This document shows positions 12,101 through 23,462 of a stretch of DNA of 64,000 nt, piece after piece. The translations under genes and the position numbers were made by a program. The notes beneath the pieces are model-generated. The model worked only from the letters and a program-made list of their open reading frames with translations, did no database searches and had not been told where the DNA came from. The stretch is from Struthidea cinerea (Eukaryota > Chordata > Aves > Passeriformes > Corcoracidae): the NCBI GenBank assembly GCA_013397865.1, contig VZTI01000687.1, positions 1,591,559 through 1,655,558 on the forward strand. Direction: 5' to 3'. How positions within the stretch are numbered: the first letter of the stretch is position 1; the number at the start of each line of letters is the position of its first letter.

Positions 12101-15100
12101 TCCTAAGTAGGAAGGAAGAGGTGTGTGATCAGAAAACCTTTGGCAAGTTAAGAGGATTAAGAAAGGCCCCAATGTTCTGATTTTAAGTTCTCTGAGTTGG
12201 ACTAACATCATGGATTAGATTTGGGTGGTTAAGAGGAAGAAAATACCTCATTAAAAAGAAGCAATTGGGTTTAAAGTTGTTGTAAGACAATAGCTGAAAC
12301 AGCTCAACTGGAATGGTCTCGCTTGCTTAATTCTGGGGTTTTGTGTGTGTGTTTTAATGCCCTCCCCCACCTCTTCACTCCCACCCTAAAAGCCTGCAGG
12401 GTTTGCCTTAAAATATATTACTTTCATTCCTTCTGCCCTCTTGGTACCACTGTATTTGGGATGTGTTGAGCTCAGTGAAGCCGGGCGGGTGTTGGGAAAT
12501 CTTTGGTCTGGACACAGTGAATGCTGAAAATTAACACTGAAAAATAAGAGTCCAGTCTTATTTCTATACAAATATTCCAAATCCACCTCTTCCTTTACCA
12601 AAAAAACCCCCAAAAAGTTGGGTTTTTACACCCTTCCTCTCTGCTAGGTAGTAAACTAGTGGTAATTAAGTAGATGATCACTGCAGTGGGATTAAACTCT
12701 GCAGGTGAGGAGGGAACTCAGGGCTGAACACTGCCATCCCTTTCCCAGCTTTCTGAAAACACACACCAGCAAAATCATGGGAAAATCAGAGGAGTTCGAG
12801 GAAAAGTGGAATAAATACGGATCTGAAAGAGCAGGAGCAAGCACGGTCAGCATGGCGAGAAGGCAGCCAGGAGGCTGTAGGGCAATAAACAGCCAAGCAA
12901 AAACAAAAAAAAGCCTGTATCTGTGATCCCCTTTCCTGAGAAATCACCTGGGAACGGTTTAGTGCTGGTGGAAGGTTCCTGTGGCAAGGTTATCCATGAT
13001 TTAAAGCTCTCGGGTGGCTCATTGAGGAATGTTCACTTGTTCTTGGAAGACAACAGAAGAGTTGAGTGCCATGGCTTGGGCAGGTGCAAGTCCTGTTGGC
13101 ATCCTCCCACATGGAGCTCCATCCAAGGAGGAGATTAGTCCAAGAGGATGTCAGAAGGTGCCATAACCCTCCTTGGTTAAGCAGTTTTGGGTTTGAAGAG
13201 GATGTGTGTGCTCTTCCCATTGGCATGCATGGGACCCTCTTCCCTTGGACCATCTCCGTGCCACCTTGGCTGCTTCGTCCTGCTCCTGCCCTCCAACCAG
13301 GCAGGCTTTTTAAATTTTCACACTGCGGGCAGCTCAGTTCCTCTGAGAGCAGCTCCCTCAGCCATAGCATCTTGCCAATGGAAAAAGTGACACTAAAAAT
13401 AAACTTGTTTCAGAAAGAAGCAAAGGCAGCTTCCAAAAATCCCCAACTAAAGAGGAAAAAAAGAAAGCAAACCACCACCACCCCAGTCTAGACAGCTGCA
13501 CTAGGTGGAGGCAATAACAACCAAAAGGAATAAATTAAACCGTGGTTAAGGGGAGAATTTGTCTCCCCTGATTGCAAGACAAAAGAAACCCAACTCCTTG
13601 TTTGCAGAAAGAGATGTTTGGGAATTTCTTGGGCCAGCTGAGGGCCTATTAGAGTGATGTGAGTTGGAAATGGAGCTGAGGGCTCTGGCTGGTTGCACGA
13701 CCCAACTCTGGACCACACACGACAGGCGAGGCTTTGACGAGGCAGTGAGTAGTGGTAGGTGGCAAAACCATCTGTTATTCCACTGAGGAACAGAATGGTC
13801 TTGGGCTGCATGGCCTCGGCACTGTCTACGGTGGCAGTGGGAGGAGAACGAGTCCCTCTCCTTCCAGATGTCTCGAGCTGCTTCTCAAAACTGCCTGCTG
13901 TAGCTGCACCAGTAATTGATGGATGTGAGTTGTGACCATGGTCTGAAAATCCACGGGCTGATGGATTCCTCCTTTTTATCCTTCCAGTTGTGATTGAACC
14001 AAAGACTGGGTCCTGCCCATGCTCTGGGTGGATTTTGCTGGTTTATATTGGGGTTATTCCTGCACTGGTTTGTGCTTTCTGCGTCCCAAAGCTTACCTGT
14101 ATTTACATGTGCCACACAATCTTTGACTCCTTCACTTGATTTGGGGTGGGCAGGGTTTCATGCTGTGCAAGTGCTCTTGGAGACTCCAGTGGGAAAATTT
14201 TACCATATTTGTTTACTTTTTAACTTCTAAGGGAGAAACTGAAAACTCACCTAAAGAAATACTACCGTCGTTTTCTCAGTTCTCTTTCTCCTCTTAATGA
14301 AATTTGTTGTTGGTTTGTGCACGATCTAGTGTAAAAATGAAATATGTATTCCAGAGTGGGAATTAAAATATGGAAAGAAAATTTAAATGTTTTTGGTTTA
14401 GGAACTGTACCTGGAGCCTGGCTGGGCATTGGTTCCCATCCCACGTCAGATGTAGCAGAGGGAGGACCTGCAGGACTTTGTGTCCTCTGTCCTGGATGCG
14501 GGCAGCTGACATAGAAGCAGGGCCAGCTCCCCTGCCTCTAGTCATTAAGGGTCACTTGGCATTTGATAAAAGCCCCAGTTTTTGTCCCCCTGTCCAACCT
14601 GAATTTCACTTTGCTTATTAAGATGTTTCCTACATGAAACTCATCCCATGATTTCAGCTGAAACACAGATTTTTCTTTCCCTTTCCCACAGCTTTGCACT
14701 GCGGAGGGGCTGCGTTTCAGCAGGTAAAAAAACTGTGGGGAGTTTTGGTACAACCAATTAGTAAAATAGCTTAAAAATGCTGACAACTAACTGGAAAAAA
14801 GGGTCTGCAGTTGGCTTATTTATTCACATGGAAGTTTCCTTTTAAAACTGAATTATTGATTACAATTGGATTGTTTGGGGGTTTTTTAAGGTAGGTAGCT
14901 GTTTACAACCAGACAGGCACAGCCGATGAAATCCCAGCACCTTGGCTCAACTGGAATTTGGTGTCAAATCAAACCTGTTTGAGAACTCAGCAAGTGTGGT
15001 GGTATTTCCAAGACCCAATGAGGGCATTGCTGGCACAAGAGGCAACTGCAGAGGTTAAACTCAAGGAGTTGGATGCTCAGGGAGTGTCCCTAACCACGGA

Positions 15101-18100
15101 CTTGCTTCCTGTGCATGGTCTGGATTTGTTTGCCTGGGATGTGGTAATGCCACAGAAACGGGGTGGGTTGGTTTGGGCTTGTCTTCTTCCTGGGCCGGGC
15201 AGGTTTAATCAGCCATGCTGGGGGTTTTGCCTGCTTTCCCAAGGAAATGAGCCTGATACGAGCATGTCATCTCCATCAGTCCATGTTCTTTTTCCCTTGT
15301 AAGTCTTCCTGCACCTCCTGCAAAATACCTGCTGGTTTTGTGAGAGTCATGGGCTGGAATGAGGTGAGAGGTCCATGTACCATCCCACCAAGGGACCAGC
15401 TGTTGCTGCACCTTGGTGCGAGACTCCAGACAGACAGGGAACGTCATGGGTGCTTCAGCAATTTACTTAGGATTTGCTTCTACTTTGGCATAAAGTGACC
15501 TGAGATGCACAGCCACAGAAAATCCTGCCTCGACAAGTGCCACTGCTGACAGGAACACTTGGATTAGGTATTTATGTCCGCCTGGAAGGAGCCAGGCTGC
15601 TGAGAGCACACAAGCTCACCTGGACATCATGAGCCAACCCAAGTTATTTGGTGTAAAGGGGAGCCCACGACGATTGCAGCGATAATAAATCCACCCTGTG
15701 CAAACAGAAAATGAATGACGGGAGCCGTGCAGTTCTTCCCGGCTGTTCTGCAAACACTGAACACCCCTGGGAGCTGTGGGAGCCTGGCTCAGCCAAAGCC
15801 TTGACTGTCCCAGCCACGGGCACCAGGCAGCCCAAACACGCTCTGGGCAGATAATCATCGGGACGGGTCTGTATGAACAGTTGATAAAAGGCATCGTGCC
15901 ACTGCTCTCCCACCTGATCTGCTTCCTCCTCCCCAGCCCCTTTTGATGTTTGCTTTCACGGCGATTTCTTACAATGTGAAATTCATCCTGGGTTTAATGG
16001 TTTGGGGATGATGTGGTTTTTCAGATGAACAGAACAAGGATGTAGAGTTCTGAAAGATGTCTCTGCTCTTTATCAGTGATTTCTTTCAAGTACGAAATGC
16101 TTTTTCTTTCCCTTTTTGTTCTGCAAAGGTGGATTCTTCCCCTGCCCTGTTTACTAATTAAAATTTACTTGGTAAAGAATAAGCATATTGTCCCTGCCAG
16201 GGTTTGATCTATTGTTATTACGGCTCTGTGTTGTTACAGATGAGATCAAAGAATTTAATTTATGATGGGTGGATAGGTCAAGTTCAGTCGTCTGAAGCGA
16301 GTGCAGGGCAGAAAGCACGGTCAGACAGTGATGCCTTAAGCAGCAGCCCAGGCAATAAGTTCCTCCTTGTAATACAGCCCCACTTTCTCCAGTTTTGACT
16401 CACAGAAATCAAGCAGTCCTTTGGATATAAATATTTGAGGACAGCTGGATGCAGTACAAGAAGCCCCCTCTGCCTTCTCTTAGTACGATATCAACACCAC
16501 CAGAGGAATCCAAGGTTTAAGATAAAGGAAACATACTGGGATCACACCTGTGTGTTTCAGCCATCCCAATTCACAGGTTTGCATTGTGTCTGAGTGCCTG
16601 CTGCAACATCCTATGATATTTTTAATGTGATTTTTAAATATCCCTTGAGCTCACAGCAAGAATCTCTAATTAAGACCTAAAGTTGATGCTGCAAAGCCTT
16701 AGTCACACCCTAATAACAAAAGGGGAATGGGGTGGGGGGTGAGCAAATTTATTGGGTCTGGTTATGGTCTCTAGCTGCAATATTTTCCTTGAACTGTGCT
16801 CAAAGAGGAATGGGTTGGATTATTTCCATTTCATCTTTATTTATTACACATCAGTGTGCAGCACTGTTATGAAACCAAGCAAGGCACCCACCTCTCCCTA
16901 TGCCTATGGAAACCATGAGGACTGGTCTGACGTGAGATGAGTGACTTGGGGAGCAGTTTCTGGGCTCTGTTATTGGGACATGTCCGTGAATGCATGGGTC
17001 ATATAGCTGGAGATGTGGGGTGTGCTCTCCCTGTGTTTTGCCCAGCTGGAGCCTGGAAGCTGTTTTGGGTGGGAACCACATCTCCTTGTGTCTGTCTGGA
17101 GAGCGCTCAGCACGCCACGGGCTGGTGGAAGAGGCAGGACAGCTCAGGCTGTGCCTCTGCCTGGAATGGAGCAGCAGGAGGTTCCCTGTCGGCTCCATCA
17201 CTGGGCTTTGCCTCTCCGTGTTCATTTCTGTATCCCACCAAGGGCTGTGGTTTCTCTGGGCCAGGCAAACTCCTGACAAGACAGTGAAGCTGAAGCCTTT
17301 GCATAAGAGCCAAATGCAAAATGTCACTGGTCTGAAACAACGAAATACCTTTCCCTGACCTGCTTCATGGAATATGAGGAAACAGTGTCAGGGGTCCATG
17401 GATGGGTTTCTGTGGGTGAGCACTTCCCTGCCCTGATGTGGTCACTCTCTCAAAGGGTCCATGTTTTCCCTGCTCAAGAAGTTTTGGGTTTTACAAATGT
17501 CCTCATCTAAAGCCCCCAGGGTGCCTTCTGCCTCACAGGGCTTCTGCTCTAGGTCCCTCTTCCTTGGCTGCTATTTCTTGTCCAGTTTGGTGGTAGTTTT
17601 AGCCTGTCATGCATCCTTTTCCTCTCTCTGCTCCCAGGCTGCAGCCTCTGTTCCTCAGTTGTACCTGGCATTGAGGCCACAATCAGGGAACTGCTCTGGT
17701 ACCAAAAAACCAAAACAGTGGAATTTTCTCATAAATTGGGATGGTTTTATTTGGTTATTTTGAGGTGAGGGCAGTTGCTCAGGCTGGCTCAGAGTGTGGT
17801 CACACACAGAGCAGGGGATGCTCAGGGAGGGGGTGCCTGGTACCTGCATCTCAGCTGGGCTCCCACCTATGCCATGGTCTCGGGAGACTGGTAACAAACT
17901 GTGTGTGGTACAGAAACACTTCCCTCCAGTGGCTGGTCAGAGGAGTCAGAGGATTGGCAGTGGCATTTCAGCTATAGCAACACAACTGAAATATTTTCAG
18001 ATCCTGGTAACAACCTTGGATCATGGTTTGCCCTTTTTAGTGACTTTGCCTTTCTTTGACATTGAGAGCTCAAACTCTGTAAGGTGTAACTGCAGCTGCA

Positions 18101-19339
18101 CAACCTCACACTGCTACTTCAGCCCAGGGAAGGCTTAGTCAGGGCTATTCTCCTGTTGCTTTCTATTTTCTCACTCATCCATTCCTTGACTGATATTCCA
18201 CAGCTGTAACAGGGAAATATTGGAAGAGATGATGCTCTCAGGGCATTTTTTTCATCCAGCAAGAAGCTGTAAATACGCGATACCTCAGCATGTCCTTGTA
18301 GATCTTGCAACCCACAAGCTGGATCCAAGAAGCTCACGCAGTCTGGATCAGCCTCAGGGATGCTCACACACATCGTGTTGCTCATCCAAACCCAAACCCC
18401 AACACTCTTAAAATTTTCTCATTATGGCTCTGACTTCCAGTCAGCTTGGAAGCTTTAAAAGGGGAACTGGTGGGTGGTACAGTGTCTGTCTTAGTGTCTT
18501 CCTTGCATTTGCTGCCTCTTCCTTTCTGGAATAAAAGCTTCAGTTTTTTTTCTCATGACTTTACAATGCATCATCTTGGAAATCAATCTTCCCCTTCAAT
18601 TTACTTAATAATGCTGTCAAAAGTGATCAGCTAGAAAGCATTCAGTGGTGGATGCAAGAAAACTTTTCAAACTCCTCCATGATGAGCGAAAGGGACAAAG
18701 AAAATCTTTTACAACTTAGTTTCTCTGTCTCTGTAAAATATAAACAGCCCCCAGAGAGGCATTAGTAACTGTTGAGAACCAATATTTATATGTAGTAATT
18801 TATCTTCATGTTTATAGAAACCACAATTAAATATTATTTTTTTTAAGTCTTCAGAAAATTATAATTAGAGATCTGTGGCCAATTTTTTGGGGGAGTTAGA
18901 AATTATTTTTTTTAAAAGGCTTTTTAATGTCTAGGGATTTGTGTTTGTTTCTGTTGACTAATCTATAGAGTAAACTGCCCAGGCCCCGAGGTGACTCACG
19001 GGCTGTGCAGATGGTGAGATTTGCTCCGGGCTCTCCGCGTTCCTCCAGGAGGAGGAAGAGCTGGTTCCACATCCTCGTCCCCTGCTGCAAAGCCAGAGGG
19101 TGTGTGAAAACCCCTCCTGGAGACCCAGCTGCAGGAATCCTGGGTTTTCCAGGCAATTACATTTTTGGGAAGCTTGTGCTCTGACCCAATGCGAATGAAA
19201 TGGGATTAGCTGGGGGCTTCTGGAGGCTGCCAAGGTGGGAGCCAAGGGGAGGATGTGGGTGTGGGGGAGGAGAGCAGCTCTTGGAGGACAAAGTAGGTTC
19301 TTTTCAGTCTCACCTCTCACTTAACTCTGCATTGCCCAG
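9177..19339. other. intergenic, no gene recognised
   Basis: About 10 kb of mixed non-coding DNA without recognisable transposons. Open frames reach about 158 codons (16,851-17,327 minus) but resemble nothing. A short hairpin (AAAAACCC ... GGGTTTTT) lies at 12,602-12,627 and G-rich runs at about 10,798-10,816 and 16,722-16,741. Confidence 0.7.
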
Positions 19340-19782
19340 AAAGACATGGAGGGGCTGGAGCGTGTCCAGGGAAGGAAACTGAGTTGGAAAAGGGTCTGGA
19401 GCACCAGAAGCAGCTGAGGGAGCTTGGGGGGCCTCAGCCTGGAGAAAAGGAGGGTCAGGGGGGACCTTCTGGCTCTGCACAACTCCCTGACAGGAGGGGT
19501 CGGGCTCTGCTCCCAGGGAACAGGGACAGGACAAGAGGAAATGGCCTCAAGTTGCACCAGGGGAGGTATAGGTTGGATATTAGGGAAAGTTTCTTCACTG
19601 AAAGGATTGTTCAGCATTGGAACAGGCTGCCCAGAGCAGTGGTGGAATTATCATCCCTGTGAATGTGGCACTTGAGGACATGGATTAGTGCTGGCCTTGG
19701 CCATGGTTCGGCTCGATGACCTTAAAGAATTTTTCCAACCTTAAAAAGTCTATGATCTTCTCCAACCTAAATGGTTATCTGA
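19340..19782 (+). mobile_element. CR1 LINE, 3' end, plus orientation
   Basis: The longest CR1 copy in the window. It shows landmark CR1 phrases in order: GGAGCGTGTCCAGG, CAGCTGAGGGAGCT, GGACAAGAGGAAATGGCCTC, TTTCTTCACTGAAAGG, GAACAGGCTGCCCAG and TCGATGACCTTAAAG. It is 5'-truncated, as most CR1 copies are. The 3' end appears partly doubled: two TTCCAACC/TCCAACCTAAA segments follow each other at about 19,730-19,775. A weak open frame within it is a by-product of the element. Confidence 0.95.
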
Positions 19783-21336
19783 TTCTTGTGGGCAGGACAA
19801 GGGGAGCTGTGCTCTGTCTCAGTAATGAACTCTGACTGTCCAGGAAAGCATTTATTTTTGCAAAATTAAAAAGCGGGAGGGGTGGGGGAATTCAATGGAT
19901 CTGTTTATAGCTGTATAAAAAAGGCAGAAAAGTTAATGCTAACGTGTGTTTCTTCATATTCCCAGAGCAAAAACATTTGCAGGATGGTAGTCCAGGGCAC
20001 AGGTGGTAAGTGATCAATACCTTTACTTATATATTTTTAAGGAATGGCAGGACATGGAGGAGATAAATGTATAGAACCCCTATAAACACATTCTATTCAT
20101 GTGTGGATGCTGTAGGCATTGTACTGCATAGACTTCAGGGGTTCATCTCTGCAAGTCAGGGAAATATGATGGGGTTTATTTTTTTCAGTAACACAAGCAG
20201 CTTTTCAGAGCACTGGATTGGACACAACACAACAAAACTCAAGGGTTTTGTCCATTTTCCCCAAACCGGTAACAGAGCTGAACGTTTTTCTAGTCTAAAT
20301 AGCAGGGTCCCCCCCTGCCATGTACAAGGTCAGCCCCCATCCAAACCCATGTTGTGTCACACCCATCCGAATACCACCTGAAAATCAGCTTGAGCAAATC
20401 TGTCTTGGTCTGGGTGTAGTGAAAAGCTTTGGGAAAAACCATTCCAAAATGTGAAGGCTTTCCTGTTGTTTTTACTGACAATATCTGCCTTAAAATGGAG
20501 TGAGCTCTGGCATGGGTCTCTGTCTATTCCAGCCGCAGTGTTATGGCATGAGCATGGAAGCACAGCCCCAAGTGGAAACACTGCAAGGAGTGGTTTGATG
20601 AGAGCACAGGGGTGGCCTGGCAGTGGGCGGTACCACGGAGAGAAGTGGTTGGGCCAGGGAAGGGTCTGAATGTTTCAGCTGCAAATATGTTTAATGTTCC
20701 CTGCTTTGGAGAGAATTTCCTAGGATTTTAATTCATCCGTTTGCCTGGTTTTTAATGGGAGTGAGGGTGGTTACCTCACTGTTCTGGATTTGGGCTGATG
20801 GAGGTCACTGGGTGAAGATCAATTGCTGCTGTGGTTGAGGCTTCACCAATAATTTCTGTCCAGGGTTGGGTGAAGCTACAAATGCTGCCTGGTCTTCTGA
20901 GATGGGCAAATGCTTTATTTTCCCTCTGTTTTGTGAATTTCCTTAATGTGTTTTGATGCTATATGTTATTAAAATCGATTACCTCCTTCACTTATTTCCT
21001 CTGCTCTGGACTCAATTACTTTGCATCTCTTTTTTTTTTTTTTTAAAGTATGTTGAAGCTGATACGAGAAAAATAATATCCAATCTCTATTTCTTAAGGT
21101 ACAGGACCAGTCTGTCAGGCTGTTGGCACAAAACAACAATTGTTTTATTGTTGGGGTAAGTAAATAAGAACAAGAAGTCTTAAGTATTGGCATATGTTGA
21201 TACTTGGCCAAAAAGGTCTCTAAACAATACATTTTCTATTCATTCCAGAAACCTCATACTCTGTTATTTCTCATTTAGTGCTGTTGGCAAATACCCATGT
21301 CACCATCTAATTTTGACTGTAGTTCAACTTTTTTAG
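19783..21336. other. intergenic, no gene recognised
   Basis: Mixed DNA with two exon look-alikes (19,966-20,005 and 21,049-21,155) that have good splice motifs but do not join in phase with the candidate exon at 21,337. Nothing else was recognised. Confidence 0.6.
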
Positions 21337-21645
21337 TGCAAAGCTAATCCTCATTATAGCTGTAAACATGTGTTTCATTTGGCCTTGTGTTCGTGTGCTA
21401 AAGTGACAAAGGCAATCGAGGGTTTCTGTCAGGAATGGAGATGTACAGGTAAGTGTTTTGTTCAATCTGCTTCATCTTTCACACAGTGAAAATCAGCCCA
21501 GTTGCTTAATAGGGAAGAATGTTTTTATAAGCCTCTCTGCACTCTCTGATTCCTGCTCTGTATCTTTTTTCAGATAAACGGGGCAGACCAGGGAGAAAAG
21601 GAAAAAGTGAACATGAACCACAAGAGCCATCAGGATCTGGTGTAG
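21337..21645 (+). other. candidate two-exon Cys-rich open frame (speculative)
   Basis: After an acceptor-like CAACTTTTTTAG, 21,337-21,448 is open for 37 codons and ends at ACAG|GTAAGT. The next acceptor, TATCTTTTTTCAG, lies 125 bases on, and 21,574 onward continues in the same phase. The first part has six cysteines, including CSC and FCQEWRC; the second starts with a basic KRGRPGRKGK, AT-hook-like or processing-site-like. No known family was recognised, and the frame then runs into the antisense CR1 at 21,712. An open frame of this length is common by chance. Confidence 0.15.
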
Positions 21646-21711
21646 CAGCTCTGTGTGTGTCTCCTACATCTTTATGTGTTCTTCAGACACTGATATTTTT
21701 TAACTCTTATT

Positions 21712-21888
21712 TTTCATGGGATGGTTTGGGTTGGAAGGGACCTCAGAGACCATCTTGTTCCACCCCCTGCCATGGGCAGGGACACCTTCCACAAGACCAG
21801 GTTGCTCAAAGCCCTGTCCAACCTGGCTTTGAAAATTTCCAGGGATGGGGCAGCCACAGCTTCTCTGGGCAACCTGGAGAGTGACTTT
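21712..21888 (-). mobile_element. CR1 LINE 3' fragment, minus orientation
   Basis: It reads GGGATGGTTTGGGTTGGAAG, then the antisense of the CR1 3' end with the CCCTGCCATGGGCAGGGACA landmark and CTGGGCAACCTGG. It is a 5'-truncated copy in antisense orientation. Confidence 0.95.
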
Positions 21889-22284
21889 TCAAATATGGTT
21901 ATTTTAATGTACCTCAGTTTTCATGGAGATTTACAAATTTGGTCCTTATCAAGACCCTACTCAAAGTGACTCCTCTCTAAAATGAAACCTCATGTAAGGG
22001 ATCACAAACCAGCAGCCCTGAAGTCAGAATTCACTTTCAGGTAATTTTATTTAGTAGTTTTTAATAGCAAAATTCAGCCTAACTTCCCTGCCCCCAGTAG
22101 AGCATGTGACAAACTGTTTATCAAAATAATCTGACTCATGGAAGCCTGGCAGTGACTACAACAGAGGTTTAAGTGTTGTCACCAAACTCCTTAAAATGCA
22201 GCATCATAAAAACAGCAGAAAACCCTGAGCCTTCAGACCTGAGTCAAGTAGGACCAGACCTGGTTTCTTTATGGTTTCTTTCAT

Positions 22285-22430
22285 TAGGATAGAATAGATT
22301 AGGGTGGAGTAAGGTGGAGTAGAATATTTTTAGTTGAATGGGACTTGCAATCATCTACTCCAACTGCATGATCTGGGCCAACAATTCAAATTATTCCACT
22401 GAAGCTCCTGGTTTAAGTGTAGTTTTGTGT
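22285..22430 (-). mobile_element. decayed CR1-like fragment, minus orientation
   Basis: AGAATATTTTTAGTTGAATGG followed by CATCTACTCCAACTGCATGA resembles the antisense 3' end of an older CR1 subfamily. A short GGTGGAGTA duplication precedes it. The borders are uncertain. Confidence 0.55.
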
Positions 22431-23375
22431 TGGCGCTTTTACTAAATACTGCCAAGTTAAAGCACCTGGGAATAGGTCAAACAGAGAGAGGAATCTGGGG
22501 GCACAAGGTGAAGGCAGAGTTTTTATTTATTCCTGGCTGTGGTCTGCAGTGGGATGGGCTCAGCTTGGTGGTGTCAAAGGGTTCCCAACCTACAGCAGTA
22601 GTGCCGAAATAAGAAATCTCCTGAGGGATTCCCGAGCAGACAGAGCCCATCTGCTTGGACTCGGGTGAGTACCACAACTTCAGCAGCTGACAACTTGGTC
22701 AGAGTTTGTCTGTGCTAGAAGAAATATAGTTTGCCACAAGATATTTTTCTATATTCAAATGCACACTTGAGCCACAAATGTTTCTCTGTGTTTGCCTACA
22801 CCAATAAGTCACAAATTGTCCTCTTGTATTTAAATAGAGTCCAAATTCAATCCATATATTCCCAGTCATTATCACCCCATTATCCTTTCTCCTCTTTGCT
22901 ATTTTTCTCACCAAGCAGTGGTAAACCCCAGGCCCTTTCTCAAACATGTGGTTGATATAAGAGGAGAGGAAAGTTCTTTTCAAATATTAAAATGTTTTTA
23001 AATACTGTTTTATAGCAATCATGGTCATCTGCAAGAAATCAGTTTTCAAAGAAGCGTTTGATGGACTGACAATCATTTGAGCCCAGGATGAGATGAAATG
23101 GTCCAATTCAAGCTGGATTGGGACTCCCTTTTCTGGAGAGCACATGCGTTTAGAAGAGATTGATGAGGCTGAATTTTGAAACAATCAATTTGGCCTTTGA
23201 AGCATGTTGGGATGCAGGCTGGCTGTGAGGATCAGAGAGCTGGGAGCTAAGAGTATGGAAGGAGATGGCCCCTCTTGGAGAATGGGCAGCAATGAGGAGC
23301 AATGATAAAGGTATCAGACAAGCTACCCCATCTTTCACTGGACTTTTACTACTTCCACCCTATTTCTGGGACATG

Positions 23376-23462
23376 CTGTCCTGTGAAGGGCCAGGAGCGG
23401 GACTTGATGATCCTTGTGGGTCCCTTCCAACTCAGGTTATATTCTGTAATTCTATGATTTTG
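23376..23462 (+). mobile_element. CR1 LINE 3' tip, plus orientation
   Basis: GACTTGATGATCCTTGTGGG, then TCCCTTCCAACTCAGG and TTCTATGATTTT, is the extreme 3' end of a CR1 copy, about 90 bases long. Confidence 0.9.

Noticed and set aside
12602..12627. AAAAACCC/GGGTTTTT hairpin, considered as an RNA element
   Set aside because: A single eight-base low-complexity stem is expected by chance over 64 kb.
16851..17327. 158-codon minus-strand frame overlapped by several plus-strand frames
   Set aside because: Mutually overlapping frames without similarity indicate low stop density, not genes.
19384..19675. Plus-strand open frames of 83-92 codons
   Set aside because: They lie inside the CR1 3' end and are by-products of the element's sequence, outside its reverse transcriptase domain.
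19966..20005. 40-base exon look-alike (CATATTCCCAG acceptor, GGTG|GTAAGT donor)
   Set aside because: Very short, and neither open phase matches the next candidate exon.
21049..21155. Exon look-alike with poly-T acceptor and GGG|GTAAGT donor
   Set aside because: It does not join in phase with the Cys-rich frame at 21,337; poly-T runs make acceptor-like sites often.
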